From: Xenoacremonium recifei
Lineage: Eukaryota; Ascomycota; Sordariomycetes; Hypocreales; Nectriaceae
Assembly (NCBI GenBank): GCA_012184525.1
Contig: WOFQ01000044.1
Span: 235,767 to 299,766, forward strand
Reading direction: 5' to 3'
Length of the DNA: 64,000 nucleotides
Made by a program: the position numbers and the translations under genes. The notes beneath the pieces are model-generated. The model worked only from the letters and a program-made list of their open reading frames with translations. It was not told where the DNA came from and made no database searches. Every line of letters starts with the position of its first letter. Position 1 is the first letter of the stretch. This document shows positions 12,356-22,490 of this stretch, piece by piece.

Positions 12356-13362
12356 ATGTCGTGTTCCCCGCTGATTCACCACTTATACGAACCCCAGACT
12401 GGCTCCTGGCAATATGTCGTTGCTGACCCGGTCTCCCGAGACGCTGTGATAATTGACCCCGTCTTGAATTACGACCTCTTTCACAACGCCATCCTGACCG
12501 AGGGAGCTGACTCTGTACTTTCACTTGTCAGAGCTGAAGGATACAATGTCGTGCGGCTTTTGGAAACACATATACATGGCGACCATATTACTGGAGCCAA
12601 GTATCTGCACGCAAAGTTGGAGAGGTTGCAAGGGTCGAAGCCAGGCACTTATATAGGAAAAAGGGTCATCGAAGCTCAGGAAAGATATGCATCCATGTAC
12701 AATATCCCAAAAGAGGAATACATCAGCGCTTTTGATGGTTTCCTCGAGGACGATGAGATTTTCTCCATTGGTCAGCTCAGCGTGAAGGTTCTCTATTTGC
12801 CAGGGCACACTCTTGAACATGTCGGGTATATGATTGGCGGTGAGTTGATGCAGCTAGATAGGAGAGAAGCACTGAGTGCTAACTATGGCTAGAAAACATC
12901 TTCAATGGAGATAGCATTTGGAACGCAGACATCGGGACAGCCCGGGCCGACTTCCCTGGGGCTGACGCTTCGAGCGTGTACGCTTCGTCACGCAGACTGT
13001 TCTCTCTGCCAGATCATGTCAAGGTCTTCACAGCTCATGATTATCCATTGGCAGACGAAGGTGGCAGAGCAGAGCCTATGCCCTTCTGCACTGTATCAGA
13101 GCAGCGACAAAAGAACAAACATCTCCACGAGGGCGTCGATGAGAACACGTATGTCCAGTGGCGCAACGGGCGTGACGCATCAAGTCCGATGCCGACGCTC
13201 ATGCATCACAATATCCAGTTCAACATAAGGGCAGGAGCTTTGCCAAAGCCCAGCCCCTCTGGTGCATTGCTTGTTCATGTGCCATTGACACTAGATATTT
13301 CCGAGTGGTCAGAGTTACCGTCTACCTGCACTGACGAAGCCGGAAATATAGAACGGCAGTAG
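12356..13362 (+). CDS. MBL-fold hydrolase, persulfide-dioxygenase (ETHE1)-like
   Basis: Metallo-beta-lactamase-fold protein of 317 residues, closest in pattern to sulfur dioxygenases of the ETHE1/BLH type, which oxidise glutathione persulfide and detoxify sulfide. Exons 12356-12839 and 12893-13362 flank a 53-nt intron with a GCTAAC branch site. The metal motif HIHGDHITGA is in exon 1, followed by LPGHTLEHVGY; exon 2 carries the conserved FNGDS, the RADFPG segment and FTAHDYP, matching the order of metal ligands in the family. The N-terminal YEPQTGSWQYVVAD block is also typical. There is no TCGGCA element upstream, unlike the MBL genes further right, so it is probably not part of that cluster. 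Exact substrate is inferred from family only. Confidence 0.85.
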
Positions 13363-13450
13363 CTTCGTAAATATGTGTGTCGTTGCAGTCATATTAACCG
13401 AGAATGAGAAATCAGATAGACTTGGCATAGAATAACAATGAGAAATTGCT

Positions 13451-15901
13451 TTATACCAGAGTTAACTGGGTAATATCGAAAGGTATCGGATCTTTGGCCA
13501 AGGGATTCGGTGGGTTAAAGTTGTACATATCCCATTCCTCTTGAACATGTCGAAAATATCCTGCATACTCGAGATGATCCAGAGTCCCTTCTTGCGAGAA
13601 GTCTGATTCGAGCTCATCGAGATAGGCGAGGCTCTTGTTCACAGAGTCTTGACGATCTTCCTCAGTTGCCTCAGGGTCTTCTTGTTTCCAGTGCTCTGGC
13701 AACAACTCCCTCCACCTTTTCAAGCTGTCGCCTTGAGATTCAAGAATGCAACCGTCAATCAGCCCAACCCGTTCATAGACGCCCGTATTAAGCTTCCGAA
13801 CAAGAAGCCCGAAACGGTGTTCCATAAAGCCGTTTACTAAAATATGAGGCATGCGTGTGAGAAAGAGAATGGAGAGATTTGAAGCGTTCTCTTCAGAGGG
13901 AACATCAAAACTGCCCTCGATCCAGAGTCGCTGCCCTTCTCTTTGCTTTATCTCAAAAACGCAATCTGCAATTTGTGATCGATAGGGATCCTGGCCATGG
14001 ATGAACTGGCGAAGCTGGGGAGTTTCCACTGGTCTTGGCTGCACCGAGCAGACAGGAACAAGAGGTGCTTTCAGCTCGAGGCTTGCTTTCTCCAATCGTC
14101 CGTACTTGTTCCCATCTTTGAGGACGGGAGAAAATCCCACAAAGTCGGCAAGGGACTCGAAATCAGCCATGTGAGCTTTCCAAAATGCCCGCGTGCGATA
14201 CCAGTTGTATATGGGGAATTGCACCGCTCCCTTCACAGAAGCCCAAGACCACGATGGGGCTATGTAGGCTTTCGGCCTGCTGAGCATTTCGTTGGAATCC
14301 TTGCGACACCAGCACAAACCCTCAACCAGACCGCCTTTCCACAGACCGGCGATGTAGCTGTCATCGTTAATAGATCTTGCAATAGCATCAGCCAGTCCTG
14401 AGAGTGCGGGCAGCGTGTCTTCGGGGTTAGTGATTTCCCGACAGGTGTATTGCTGCACCATCTCGTACCACTCGATCCATTGCACTTCGCCTTCCCGAGG
14501 CGGTCGTCGAGCTCCCCTGTGAAACACGGACTCATGTATTGTTGCTCCTTTGCACAGATTTTGGATGTTGCTGCCCGCGTTCAATATGGAATCACCGTCT
14601 TCGCTAGCTCGAATTTGCTCGCACTCCCAGAATAGCTGCTGTGACCCGTACTGCAATAAACGCCTTGGTAGGATTCGCTCTTGTAGACACCACGCTCGCT
14701 GCGTTGTCGGTTCTGCTGCAAGCGGGTCGATGGTTTGGTTATGAGTCCAACGACGCCCGCTGATTTCGTCCTGGGGTGGGAGGAGTTGCAATACAGGCGT
14801 GCCATAGGAATTCCGAGGCAGCCTGACCGTGTTTTGAGCTAACCTTGTGGCCAAGAAGCCACCAGTATCGGCTGAAGACGATGCAGCTCCGACAACTAGA
14901 TATGCGTTTCGATAAACATCAGCCATCTTGGCAGATTCAAGTTGCCAATCCTGCAAATCATGTTGGATAATGCAGAGGCTATCAATCCACAGATATGGTA
15001 TACCAAGCGCTTGAGAAACTGCTACAGCATCTCGAAAGGTCGGCGGGAGGTCGCTAATGTCGATTCCTTCCATGCGGCTGCGGAAGTTCGCCTTCGTGGT
15101 TATGAAAGGGTCATCAGATTTCCCCCAACAGTGACTGAGAGCGGTGTATCGGCTATCGCTTGGTTTGTTCGCTTGTGTGAGTCTCAAGTAAATCTGTGCT
15201 CCATCGGGCGGAATCTCCAGCACGCGGGTGGGCATTTGCTTCCACGATGGAATGTTAGTCGTGGAGGGCGCCCTGCAGCTGTCACCGTGGTGAGCAACAC
15301 AGTTCTGAAGCCAACCATGGGCAACCCTTAAACATCGCTCGCTCATCGGATCTTCCGAAACAAGCTTGTCCACGCATTCCAATATTTTGTGTCTAGGCCG
15401 AAACCGGGAACCAGCATCAAAATCCATGACCACTCGAAAATCCGCCGAAAGCGACTCTTTTGCTTCCCAGGAGCCAACACTTCCGGAGATTTTACACGTG
15501 GCGGTCACATAAAAGAACTCTCGAGGTTCTTCACTGTCGTTCAGCCTCTGGCGCCGCGTATGGTGAATCGCAAGTGTAACTGCATCCGGTCCAAGATATG
15601 ATTCAATATCCAATATGTCGAAGAGAAGATCTGTAGGTGGATTTCGCTCGTTGTAATCGCCAGTTTTTCTGGTCGTCTCAACTGACATTTCACGACATTC
15701 TCGCCAGCCTTTGATCACCAACGCACAGAGGTGGCAACTACCGGCAGATTCACTAACTTCCTCAAGAGAAGTGAACCAAGGAGAAGTAATTTCACTAGTT
15801 GATGCCCAGTCAGAGCTCGCGTCTGTTGGGGCAAGACCAAGAACAGCGCCGACAAGATCTAATTGTGCGCACAAGTCGCACAGGTCCGACGTCTTTGCCA
15901 T
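13451..15901 (-). CDS. HET-domain protein, intact
   Basis: Single-exon heterokaryon incompatibility protein of 816 residues starting at ATG 15901. The N-terminus has Cys-rich LCDLCAQLD and CHLCALVI blocks and a basic linker typical of long HET proteins. The HET domain begins near residue 250 with YTALSHCWG and continues through LPPTFRDAV and LGIPYLWIDSLCIIQ, then a DVYRNAYLVVGA block, RAWCLQERILPRR and YGSQQLFWEC; these are the classic motifs in the usual order. Such proteins induce cell death in non-self recognition and act in the cytosol. Unlike the copy at 2062-4353, no nonsense codon interrupts it. It overlaps nothing and sits between two MBL-fold genes. Family call is secure; the recognition partner cannot be inferred. 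Confidence 0.92.
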   Translation of the reverse strand: MAKTSDLCDLCAQLDLVGAVLGLAPTDASSDWASTSEITSPWFTSLEEVSESAGSCHLCALVIKGWRECREMSVETTRKTGDYNERNPPTDLLFDILDIESYLGPDAVTLAIHHTRRQRLNDSEEPREFFYVTATCKISGSVGSWEAKESLSADFRVVMDFDAGSRFRPRHKILECVDKLVSEDPMSERCLRVAHGWLQNCVAHHGDSCRAPSTTNIPSWKQMPTRVLEIPPDGAQIYLRLTQANKPSDSRYTALSHCWGKSDDPFITTKANFRSRMEGIDISDLPPTFRDAVAVSQALGIPYLWIDSLCIIQHDLQDWQLESAKMADVYRNAYLVVGAASSSADTGGFLATRLAQNTVRLPRNSYGTPVLQLLPPQDEISGRRWTHNQTIDPLAAEPTTQRAWCLQERILPRRLLQYGSQQLFWECEQIRASEDGDSILNAGSNIQNLCKGATIHESVFHRGARRPPREGEVQWIEWYEMVQQYTCREITNPEDTLPALSGLADAIARSINDDSYIAGLWKGGLVEGLCWCRKDSNEMLSRPKAYIAPSWSWASVKGAVQFPIYNWYRTRAFWKAHMADFESLADFVGFSPVLKDGNKYGRLEKASLELKAPLVPVCSVQPRPVETPQLRQFIHGQDPYRSQIADCVFEIKQREGQRLWIEGSFDVPSEENASNLSILFLTRMPHILVNGFMEHRFGLLVRKLNTGVYERVGLIDGCILESQGDSLKRWRELLPEHWKQEDPEATEEDRQDSVNKSLAYLDELESDFSQEGTLDHLEYAGYFRHVQEEWDMYNFNPPNPLAKDPIPFDITQLTLV

Positions 15902-16630
15902 CGCAGGTGATGTTTTGCAGGCTTAGTGCTGCCGAGACAATGTGTCGTGGATGATCGTGTTCTCCGAGAGGTTCGACCCGGAGAGGAGAGAGGAGAGCTG
16001 TCAGGACAGTCGCTCTGTTCTCATCATCCGTTGGAAGCGAGACCGACATACTCTTACCGCCGGGGTTTAGGTAGAGTGGTGCGATGCAGAGATTGGTAAG
16101 CTTACGGACTTTTTATGTACAAGTAAGCGTGAGAGTGGGTACGCAACGTGATAAAGGTGTTTGCCAGATGGAACAAGCGATATCCCGCCCCGGATGACAA
16201 CAAGTTAAGGGGGCTGGGGGCTATAGTAGATTCTTCAGGACTTATATAATATATAATAAGCTAATTAACTATAACTATATATTAATATAACTAATTAATT
16301 AATTTAAGGTATTTACTATAATCTTTATAAAGCATTTATATTTTATTAAATTAATTATTAATATTTTGACTTGGTCCTCCGTCAATCTTTTTGATACTAC
16401 GGTTAGTCTAGGTATGGATTAAAAATATGGCATCTCTAGCCTGTACATATGTGGCCATTGTCGCCAGATAATCGATGGGCAGACTTCATTGAGGCCGGCG
16501 CCCCGCAAAACGGCACGATCAAGAACGCAGAGGCCTCCATGTATTTTCATGTGTTGAGTAGGATATCAGAAACGCAAACCGACCGTTTCAAGAGTATGAA
16601 ACTATATATACAATGATTTCAGGATCATAA
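15902..16630. other. Intergenic with AT-rich tract 16230-16375
   Basis: Upstream region of the HET gene. From about 16230 to 16375 the sequence is almost pure A/T with repeated TAATTAA and TATATTAATAT words and no coding potential. Such islands in ascomycetes are often old repeats degraded by RIP. I see no terminal repeats or transposase traces. Confidence 0.6.
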
Positions 16631-17551
16631 CTATGCCTTCGGTCTGTAGACTTGTCGGTTTTCGAGAATCTCTCGGACATCTGGGTCATGACTTGGCAAT
16701 ACCACCACGGCCTGCTCACCAGCAAATTGTTTGATAAGCTTCAGGCTCTGCAAAGCCGTCATTGGGTCATCATTAATCCCATCCGGCTCCTCCTTATCTA
16801 AGAGATCTAGGCCATACGTTGCGTCTCCCGGTAGGAAGTATGTTGTGCGTTCTCTATCGGTATCCTCGCCGTAGACAATTAGAGAAATATGACCAGGAAC
16901 ATGGCCAGGGGTTTCGACCGCGACTATTGTCCCATCCGATGTTAATTTCTGAGACCGGGCCCATGGGCCAATGCCATCATCTGAAAAGTCCATCAGTTCT
17001 GGCTTGAAGTTTTTGGGCCAATGTTGCGGAGTACAGCCTTGCACCTTGGCATTAAAAGGGCCGTTTCCAAATATCTCCCAGTGCTTCCGGTTAACATAAA
17101 TAGGTAGCTCTGGTGCTTCAGTTACCAGATTTTCGAGCCCGCCGGCATGATCGCTGTGGAGATGGCTGAGGACAACGGCTTGAAGATCCGTAGGCTCGAC
17201 CCCATGCATCCGTAGCTGGTTGACAATCCCCTCTTGTTGTGTGATTGTAACGCTACTGACCATCTTTACTGGACTCCAAATGGGTAGATATCCGGGATCA
17301 TTGCACATAGGCGATTCTCCCGTATCAAAGAGGATGGGGCCATTGGGGTGAGAAATAAGGAAGACTCCGATAGGGAGCGGGTCAGACCATTTGCGATCTG
17401 TAAAAGACCGGAGGCGACGTATGGCTACGAATTGATCGATGAACCTAGATATTGGCTGATTCCTCATAGATTGTCGAATTTTGACAGTGCCGGTGGAGAT
17501 GAAGGTGAGGCTCACCCGTTCGCTCGTTGCTTTCCCCATTGCGTGGTTCAT
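16631..17551 (-). CDS. MBL-fold lactonase-like hydrolase (1)
   Basis: Single-exon metallo-beta-lactamase-fold protein of 306 residues from ATG 17551. The frame extends upstream to 17602 but that first codon is GTG. Metal-binding motifs are HLHSDHAGG, GHVPGH, PGDATYG and a late SHD, the layout of quorum-quenching N-acyl-homoserine lactonases and related fungal lactone hydrolases. The segment GVFLISHPNGPILFDTGES is the usual strand before the active site. Reaction inferred: hydrolysis of a lactone or similar cyclic ester in the cytosol. A reverse-orientation TCGGCA lies 230 bp upstream at 17782, as in other genes of the cluster. The exact substrate is unknown. Confidence 0.88.
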   Translation of the reverse strand: MNHAMGKATSERVSLTFISTGTVKIRQSMRNQPISRFIDQFVAIRRLRSFTDRKWSDPLPIGVFLISHPNGPILFDTGESPMCNDPGYLPIWSPVKMVSSVTITQQEGIVNQLRMHGVEPTDLQAVVLSHLHSDHAGGLENLVTEAPELPIYVNRKHWEIFGNGPFNAKVQGCTPQHWPKNFKPELMDFSDDGIGPWARSQKLTSDGTIVAVETPGHVPGHISLIVYGEDTDRERTTYFLPGDATYGLDLLDKEEPDGINDDPMTALQSLKLIKQFAGEQAVVVLPSHDPDVREILENRQVYRPKA

Positions 17552-18563
17552 ATGTACGCCTGGGAAAAGAGGATATGTAGGTACGAAAGACTGACGTTTC
17601 ACGTTTCATGGGCGTAAACATGATATACAAAATTTTACACTAATAATATTGTGGGGCAGATTAACGCTCAGCAGGGGCTCGGGTAAAACCGACTCCCCGT
17701 TGGCACAAAGAGAAACCAACGGAGGCGATCGATAAAACGGCCTTTGACACTATGTAGTAAGGATAGTTTCGGTCTAGGTTGTGCCGACGCCAGTGGATAA
17801 CACCCTTTCGGTAATAAGATGATCTCTATTATGGCCCAGAGGAAAACAGAGTCCTATTGCAGAGCATCGAGATATTATAAAAAACTTTTACTTCTCAGCT
17901 ACAGGGTAGGGAAATACTTATTAATATTAAAACTTCATTTTTTTAATAAAAATATAATAAATAAGTTCTGAATTATTATTCTTATCTACCCACTATATCT
18001 AACTATAATCACATGGAGCATCCCCTGTATTTTTAGTTCATTTTATTCCGTCCCTAGGGTCGGCTCAAGCTCAGATCAGCTACCCTCATTGCTGAATCCG
18101 CCGAAATCGACACCACTGTCCACCAAATTGTTATGATCCAGGTCGCAAAAGAACAGCGCTTACGTTGACCAAACGATCACTAGGATCATGACGGCGGTTA
18201 CCGTCATCCTTGACAAACGCCCCTTGACTTTCGCTGGTATTCGGCATAGGTAGTCGGCAAAGGCAGTCGGCAGAAGGTGTTGAATCTATCGGGCAGTGAC
18301 GTGGGCCGAAGCTCAAGGCACGGAGAACTAGATTCACCGTCGGTCCTTGTCTGCCCGCTTCATAGGGACGAAAATATCCAACATGGCATGTGAGATCAGT
18401 CGAGTAAGTTTACTAAGTATTTCAACTTCTGCAGGCTGTCTGGCCGAAATACAAATAGACTTGGGAGATGGTTCGGCTCACTTGAAACATCTGCTCCAAC
18501 CTCAACCCTCCTAGTCATCGATTTCCATTTCGCCACTTCCAAAGCAAGACAGAAGGAAAAATC
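17552..18563. other. Divergent promoter between MBL gene and NmrA-like gene, with AT-rich tract
   Basis: About 1 kb between two divergently transcribed genes. It holds an AT-rich tract at about 17875-18010 with TTAATATTAA-like words similar in style to the tract at 16230-16375, one TGCCGA at 17782 and the triple TCGGCA array at 18241-18279. No gene seen. Confidence 0.6.
18241..18279 (+). promoter_or_regulatory. Three 13-bp tandem copies of a TCGGCA element
   Basis: TCGGCA occurs at 18241, 18254 and 18267, exactly 13 bp apart; the consensus unit is TCGGCANAGGNAG. The array ends about 285 bp upstream of the NmrA-like start codon. CGG triplets are the usual half-site of Zn2Cys6 regulators, and one is encoded at 28441-30450. 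Binding is inferred. Confidence 0.5.
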
Positions 18564-19647
18564 ATGAGCCAGAAGCTGCTTGTTGTAATCGGCGCCACCG
18601 GCGGCCAGGGAGGCGCCGTTGTTAACGCGTTCCTCAAAGACTCTCAATGGAAGATACGGGGCATCACGCGGAACCCGGACAGCGACAAGGCCAAGGCCCT
18701 GTCTGAAAAGGGGGTTGAAATGGTCAAGGCTGACTTGAATGATGTCGACAGCCTCGAAGTGGCTTTCCAATCTGCTCATGTCATCTTTGCTCTTACAGAC
18801 TACTATGAAAACTTCTGGACCAAAGGCTGGGAGAAGTCCATGGAGATTGAGTACGCTCAGGGAACGAACATGGCCAAGGCCGCAAGCAAAGTCATTACGT
18901 TGGAGCATTATATCTGGAGCACCCTTCCGAACACCGAAAGTATTACTGGCGGAGCAATTACTGTTCCGCACTTTGTGGCGAAAGGGCATGTGGATGATTT
19001 TATCAGAGAAGACGAAGGCCTTTTAAGCAAGACGACCTTTTGCTTCTTCACCACATTTGCTTACAACTTTATCCACTACGACTTGTTCAAACCCGTTTAT
19101 TTGGTACGTAATGCCTTATTCGTGAAGCCCTCCCATCCTCAGTGAGTTCTAATACGTCTGATAATAGCCAGCGGCAAAGAAATGGGTTCAGTTTTATCCA
19201 GCAAGCCCCAGTGCTTCTTATCCCTGCCTAGGAGACCACAGGATCAACACTGGCATTTTTATCCGCAGCCTTGTCCAAAACCGGCCTCCAGGAGGCACAT
19301 ACATCAAGTGCAGTGTGGAGGACCACACACTTGAGTCTTGCTTGGCCATCTGGGGCAAAGCAAGCGGCATCGCGCCCGAGCCTGGCTCCACGCAGGTTGT
19401 CGAAGTCACGCCCGAGACATACGTCAGTCTCTTTGGTGCCATGGGCGAAGAACAGGCTGTCCAGTGGAAGTTTTCCAAATTTCTCGCTGAGCACATCCCT
19501 AAGGACTCTCCTGTATATGGTATATTTAAGGATGTGCAGCAGTTCATGTCAAAGGAGGCAATTGCATCCCTGGTGAGCGTGGAGAATTCGTTCAGGGGCA
19601 TAGATTGGGCGGCTTACGGGTTTGGTTCAAGCACATTCAGATTCTAA
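18564..19647 (+). CDS. NmrA-like NAD(P)-binding protein
   Basis: Protein of 339 residues of the NmrA/atypical SDR family, which includes redox-sensing regulators and some reductases. Exons 18564-19103 and 19168-19647 are joined by a 64-nt intron (GTACGT...AATAG) in phase 0. The N-terminus has the Rossmann motif GATGGQGG, followed by a basic residue block (RGITRNP) that suits NADP binding, KADLNDVDSL and the HYIWSTLPN segment common in fungal NmrA proteins. No SDR-type YxxxK catalytic pair is evident, which favours a regulatory or isoflavone-reductase-like role. It sits inside the catabolic cluster and has the strongest TCGGCA array in its promoter. A sensor of NADP status for the pathway is one possibility, as inference only. 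Confidence 0.88.
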
Positions 19648-20353
19648 GGTAGTTAAGTGATATATTGTATGTTACATACGAGTCTATGATGCAATAAACT
19701 CCAATTTATTTATTGTTTTACTTTCTAATCCCCGCCTCGCATCTGTCCTAAAAAGCCACCCACTTTGAATACCTGTATTTTATAGGCGGACGAACTATTG
19801 GCCACACTTCTCGTGAAGCCCCAAGGTCTTAAGTACCCTTAAGAGATCTCTTGATATTTAGAGCAATGCTTTCGCTTTCACTATGTTTTAATCACGCCAG
19901 CTATACGAAGTGGCGTATCTCTGTGATCTATTGAAAATTTGGAGTTCACATGACCAGGTAATTCCAGTCAATAAATACAAATACATAAAAGGTTTGACAT
20001 TTTCCATAGAAATTATCTTGGTAGTAATCCCTTCTTTCCTTCAACGAAAGGTTGCACAATATGGCCCTAGTGGCGCCTTGTTACCGGCAAAAAGGGCTGG
20101 ACATGCCGAATCCGACTCATTTGCTAAGCCTGATCGAGGCACTAGTCAAGTCATGGCGAGACTGTGGAGAGGATGAAAGTTTCTCAAAACAATTTTTACT
20201 GCGCATTCTAAAGTCTCCTGAATATCAATCAATATGACGAGAGACTAAACAGTAATATGAAGGCGTATGTGTATAACTGTCATACCTTTATTACGGGCCA
20301 TCTTAGATGGAGTCTCTCATCAAGAATATGTAATCCTACTGAGTGTCTAAACT
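19648..20353. other. Intergenic; short unassigned ORF 20052-20237
   Basis: Between the NmrA-like gene and the convergent MBL gene. A 61-codon open frame at 20052-20237 looks protein-like (amphipathic, no low complexity) but starts with a doubtful Met, matches nothing I recognise and may be an exon relic. A TGCCGA occurs at 20104. Confidence 0.35.
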
Positions 20354-21619
20354 TCACAAAGCACCTCGACGCTGTGTGTCGAGCTTCTTAAATGAATCAT
20401 AGTCCCACGGCTTCCCATCCCTCCAAAAGCCATCGACAAGGGCAGGATGAGAAGGCTTTTCGTTGACAGAGACCTCATTCAGCCAACCCCAATGGCAAGC
20501 CTCTTTCCATCCCTTCTCCCTCCAGTTATTAATATCCTTGTTGGGCTGGTGATCGAATACTAGTAGAATATCAAGAAGTATGGCGTCGTGAGCCAAGCAC
20601 ACAAAGATGCTCCGGTCTCCGTCAAGTTCTTTCATGTTGGAGACTGACAATGATGCCTCTTCAAAGTCCGGATATACAGTTGGGAACTTGTCCGCCATTT
20701 GATACCAAGGCTCTGTAAGTGAAGCCTTCTGGTTAGAAGCATTGGGATGGTGAGTTGTGAATAAAGAACATGGGCAACCGTGGCGAAGGTTCGGATCAGC
20801 ACGATGCGAAACAGCAGCAGCTGGAATCGTTTCTGGCATAGAAATTGCCTTTGATGGCCTGAAGGCTCCGGCAAAGTGGCAAATATCGCCTCCTAAGAAA
20901 ACGAAACTGGAGCCGTCTGGGGATGAGGATGGCGTAGTTCGGACAAGGGCGCAGATATGGCCAGGGCAATGGCCCGGCGAGTCAAGAATGTAAAGGGATC
21001 CGTCACCAAAGAAGTCGTGGGCGCGGAACCCGCCTATTTTGAAGTCTTCGGTGAATTCGACAAACTGTATCTCACGATTCACAAAGTCAGAGGCCAAGAC
21101 CGGCGACTTTGGGTTCTCGGGGTAACCAGGCAAAACCTGTGCCTCTTTCATCCCCGCACCAACGACAATAGCAGTTGATGGAGAAAAGGCTGACATATTC
21201 CCACAGTGATCATAATGGTAGTGAGACCAGATACAGTAATCTAAATCATAAATAAGCTTAGAGCACGTGCTACTGGGCATAGTCAAGGCGGCGATACCGA
21301 TTGAGTCGAGACTGACTCCTCCTTTCTCTAGTATTTCACTGACCTCACTGTCCACCCTGATTCCTGTCATGACCGCGTCTGAACCAAACACGGTTTGAAT
21401 TGCCGGTGGCAAGTTCCAGTAGTCTTTGCGAGTACCCAGGTCAAACATAGCCTTCTTACCTAGGCCATCGTGTTCGAGGAGAAATGCAAAATCATAAAAG
21501 TTGAATATCTCATGGCCTTTGACAACAGGCTTAACAAACACTTGAGCTATACCGGTCAAATAAGTTGTGGTGTTAAGCAGCTTGACGCGGATAGTGCTTT
21601 CTGATTCAGGGATGTACAT
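20354..21619 (-). CDS. MBL-fold lactonase-like hydrolase (2), with a stop-free intron
   Basis: Second lactonase-type metallo-beta-lactamase protein. The frame is open for 421 codons, but positions 21241-21297 look like a 57-nt intron (GTATCG...TTTAG) without stops. Removing it joins SLDSI to DYCIWSHYHYDHCGN, restoring the spacing normally seen before the HxHxDH motif and giving 402 residues (exons 21298-21619 and 20354-21240). Other ligands: SPGHCPGH and a GGDICHF block. The C-terminal region (HPALVDGFWRDG) is typical of a fungal MBL subgroup annotated as cytosolic lactone hydrolases. Start is ATG 21619; three TCGGCA-type elements lie within about 230 bp upstream. Reaction inferred: hydrolysis of a lactone or related ring. 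Confident on family, not on substrate. Confidence 0.88.
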   Translation of the reverse strand: MYIPESESTIRVKLLNTTTYLTGIAQVFVKPVVKGHEIFNFYDFAFLLEHDGLGKKAMFDLGTRKDYWNLPPAIQTVFGSDAVMTGIRVDSEVSEILEKGGVSLDSIGIAALTMPSSTCSKLIYDLDYCIWSHYHYDHCGNMSAFSPSTAIVVGAGMKEAQVLPGYPENPKSPVLASDFVNREIQFVEFTEDFKIGGFRAHDFFGDGSLYILDSPGHCPGHICALVRTTPSSSPDGSSFVFLGGDICHFAGAFRPSKAISMPETIPAAAVSHRADPNLRHGCPCSLFTTHHPNASNQKASLTEPWYQMADKFPTVYPDFEEASLSVSNMKELDGDRSIFVCLAHDAILLDILLVFDHQPNKDINNWREKGWKEACHWGWLNEVSVNEKPSHPALVDGFWRDGKPWDYDSFKKLDTQRRGAL

Positions 21620-21695
21620 TGTGACTTGGAATGACGGACCCTGAAGTGTATTGAGATGTAAAGTATTGTGTTGTACTTAAAATGGGTGTCAGTAC

Positions 21696-21845
21696 TCGGC
21701 ATATCGTTGAAGCCTGGTCACTTATAGTGATATATGGAGCTTTTATTCACTAGGCGAACATTTTAGTAACGGTAGTTCGGCTCATTCGGGAAGTAGTATC
21801 GGCAGAATAAATCTGCGGGCCGAGGAGGTCTTAGGTCTATGCCGA
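21696..21845 (-). promoter_or_regulatory. TCGGCA-type elements upstream of MBL gene (2)
   Basis: TCGGCA at 21696 and 21799 and its complement TGCCGA at 21840, plus a TTCGGCT at 21777. The first lies 77 bp upstream of the ATG at 21619. Shared with the other promoters of the cluster. Confidence 0.45.
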
Positions 21846-22255
21846 AGTTCTAGAGGAGGAGTCATGCCATCGACGGCCCGGAGGTAATTCAAGTCAGTCG
21901 GGTCAAATTACGCCCTCCTCGATATCTTGTTGCAGGCGTTCTGCCTATTTCAATATTCGAATATCTTGCCGTTTGGTATTCTATAGGATACGTTTATGGG
22001 TTAGTCAGGACTCACACCGCCCTGGCACCACTTCTATATGCCCCAAGGCATGATAATTTCTACATACGAAAGGTGTTAATAATTTATTAATGATTGAGTT
22101 TGACCATCCTGAGCTGGACCGAATACCTTGATCGCTTAGAAACATAAAATACAACACCGTCTCGGCAAGCCTACTGCTCGCGTTGGAGATGATGAGGAGA
22201 AACTCGCCAATTGATCGGCTATTCTCAAGATCATCATGAGCTTGCTTTGTCGCAG

Positions 22256-22490
22256 CTAGATTATATCCTTGCTGATAGTAATACTGACCTTTCTTAGGTA
22301 AAAAAGGGCCACCGGAGGAGTACGTACGGGATATGCCTCTTCCACGAGGGCCAATGCTGTTAAGCCCGTAGAGAACCCCCCAACGCTATCCTGCAATGAC
22401 ACTTCATTTAGAATGTTGATGGCTCTCTCCGCCGTAACGACAGTGTACCCTGCATACCCTCTGCTAATCCAAACCACTGTCTCCAACCTT
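22256..22490 (-). pseudogene. Unidentified coding-like remnant
   Basis: A minus-strand frame reads YAGYTVVTAERAINILNE and then a GGFSTG turn and TALALVEEAYPV, which looks like real enzyme sequence (vaguely like the end of a saccharopine-dehydrogenase-type Rossmann enzyme). It has no ATG and no extension on either side. Weakly supported; included because it falls inside the cluster. Confidence 0.25.

Noticed and set aside
17445..17630. ATG-led frame at 17630 as start of the lactonase
   Set aside because: It is in another frame and runs to a stop at 17445; ATG 17551 is in frame with the MBL core.
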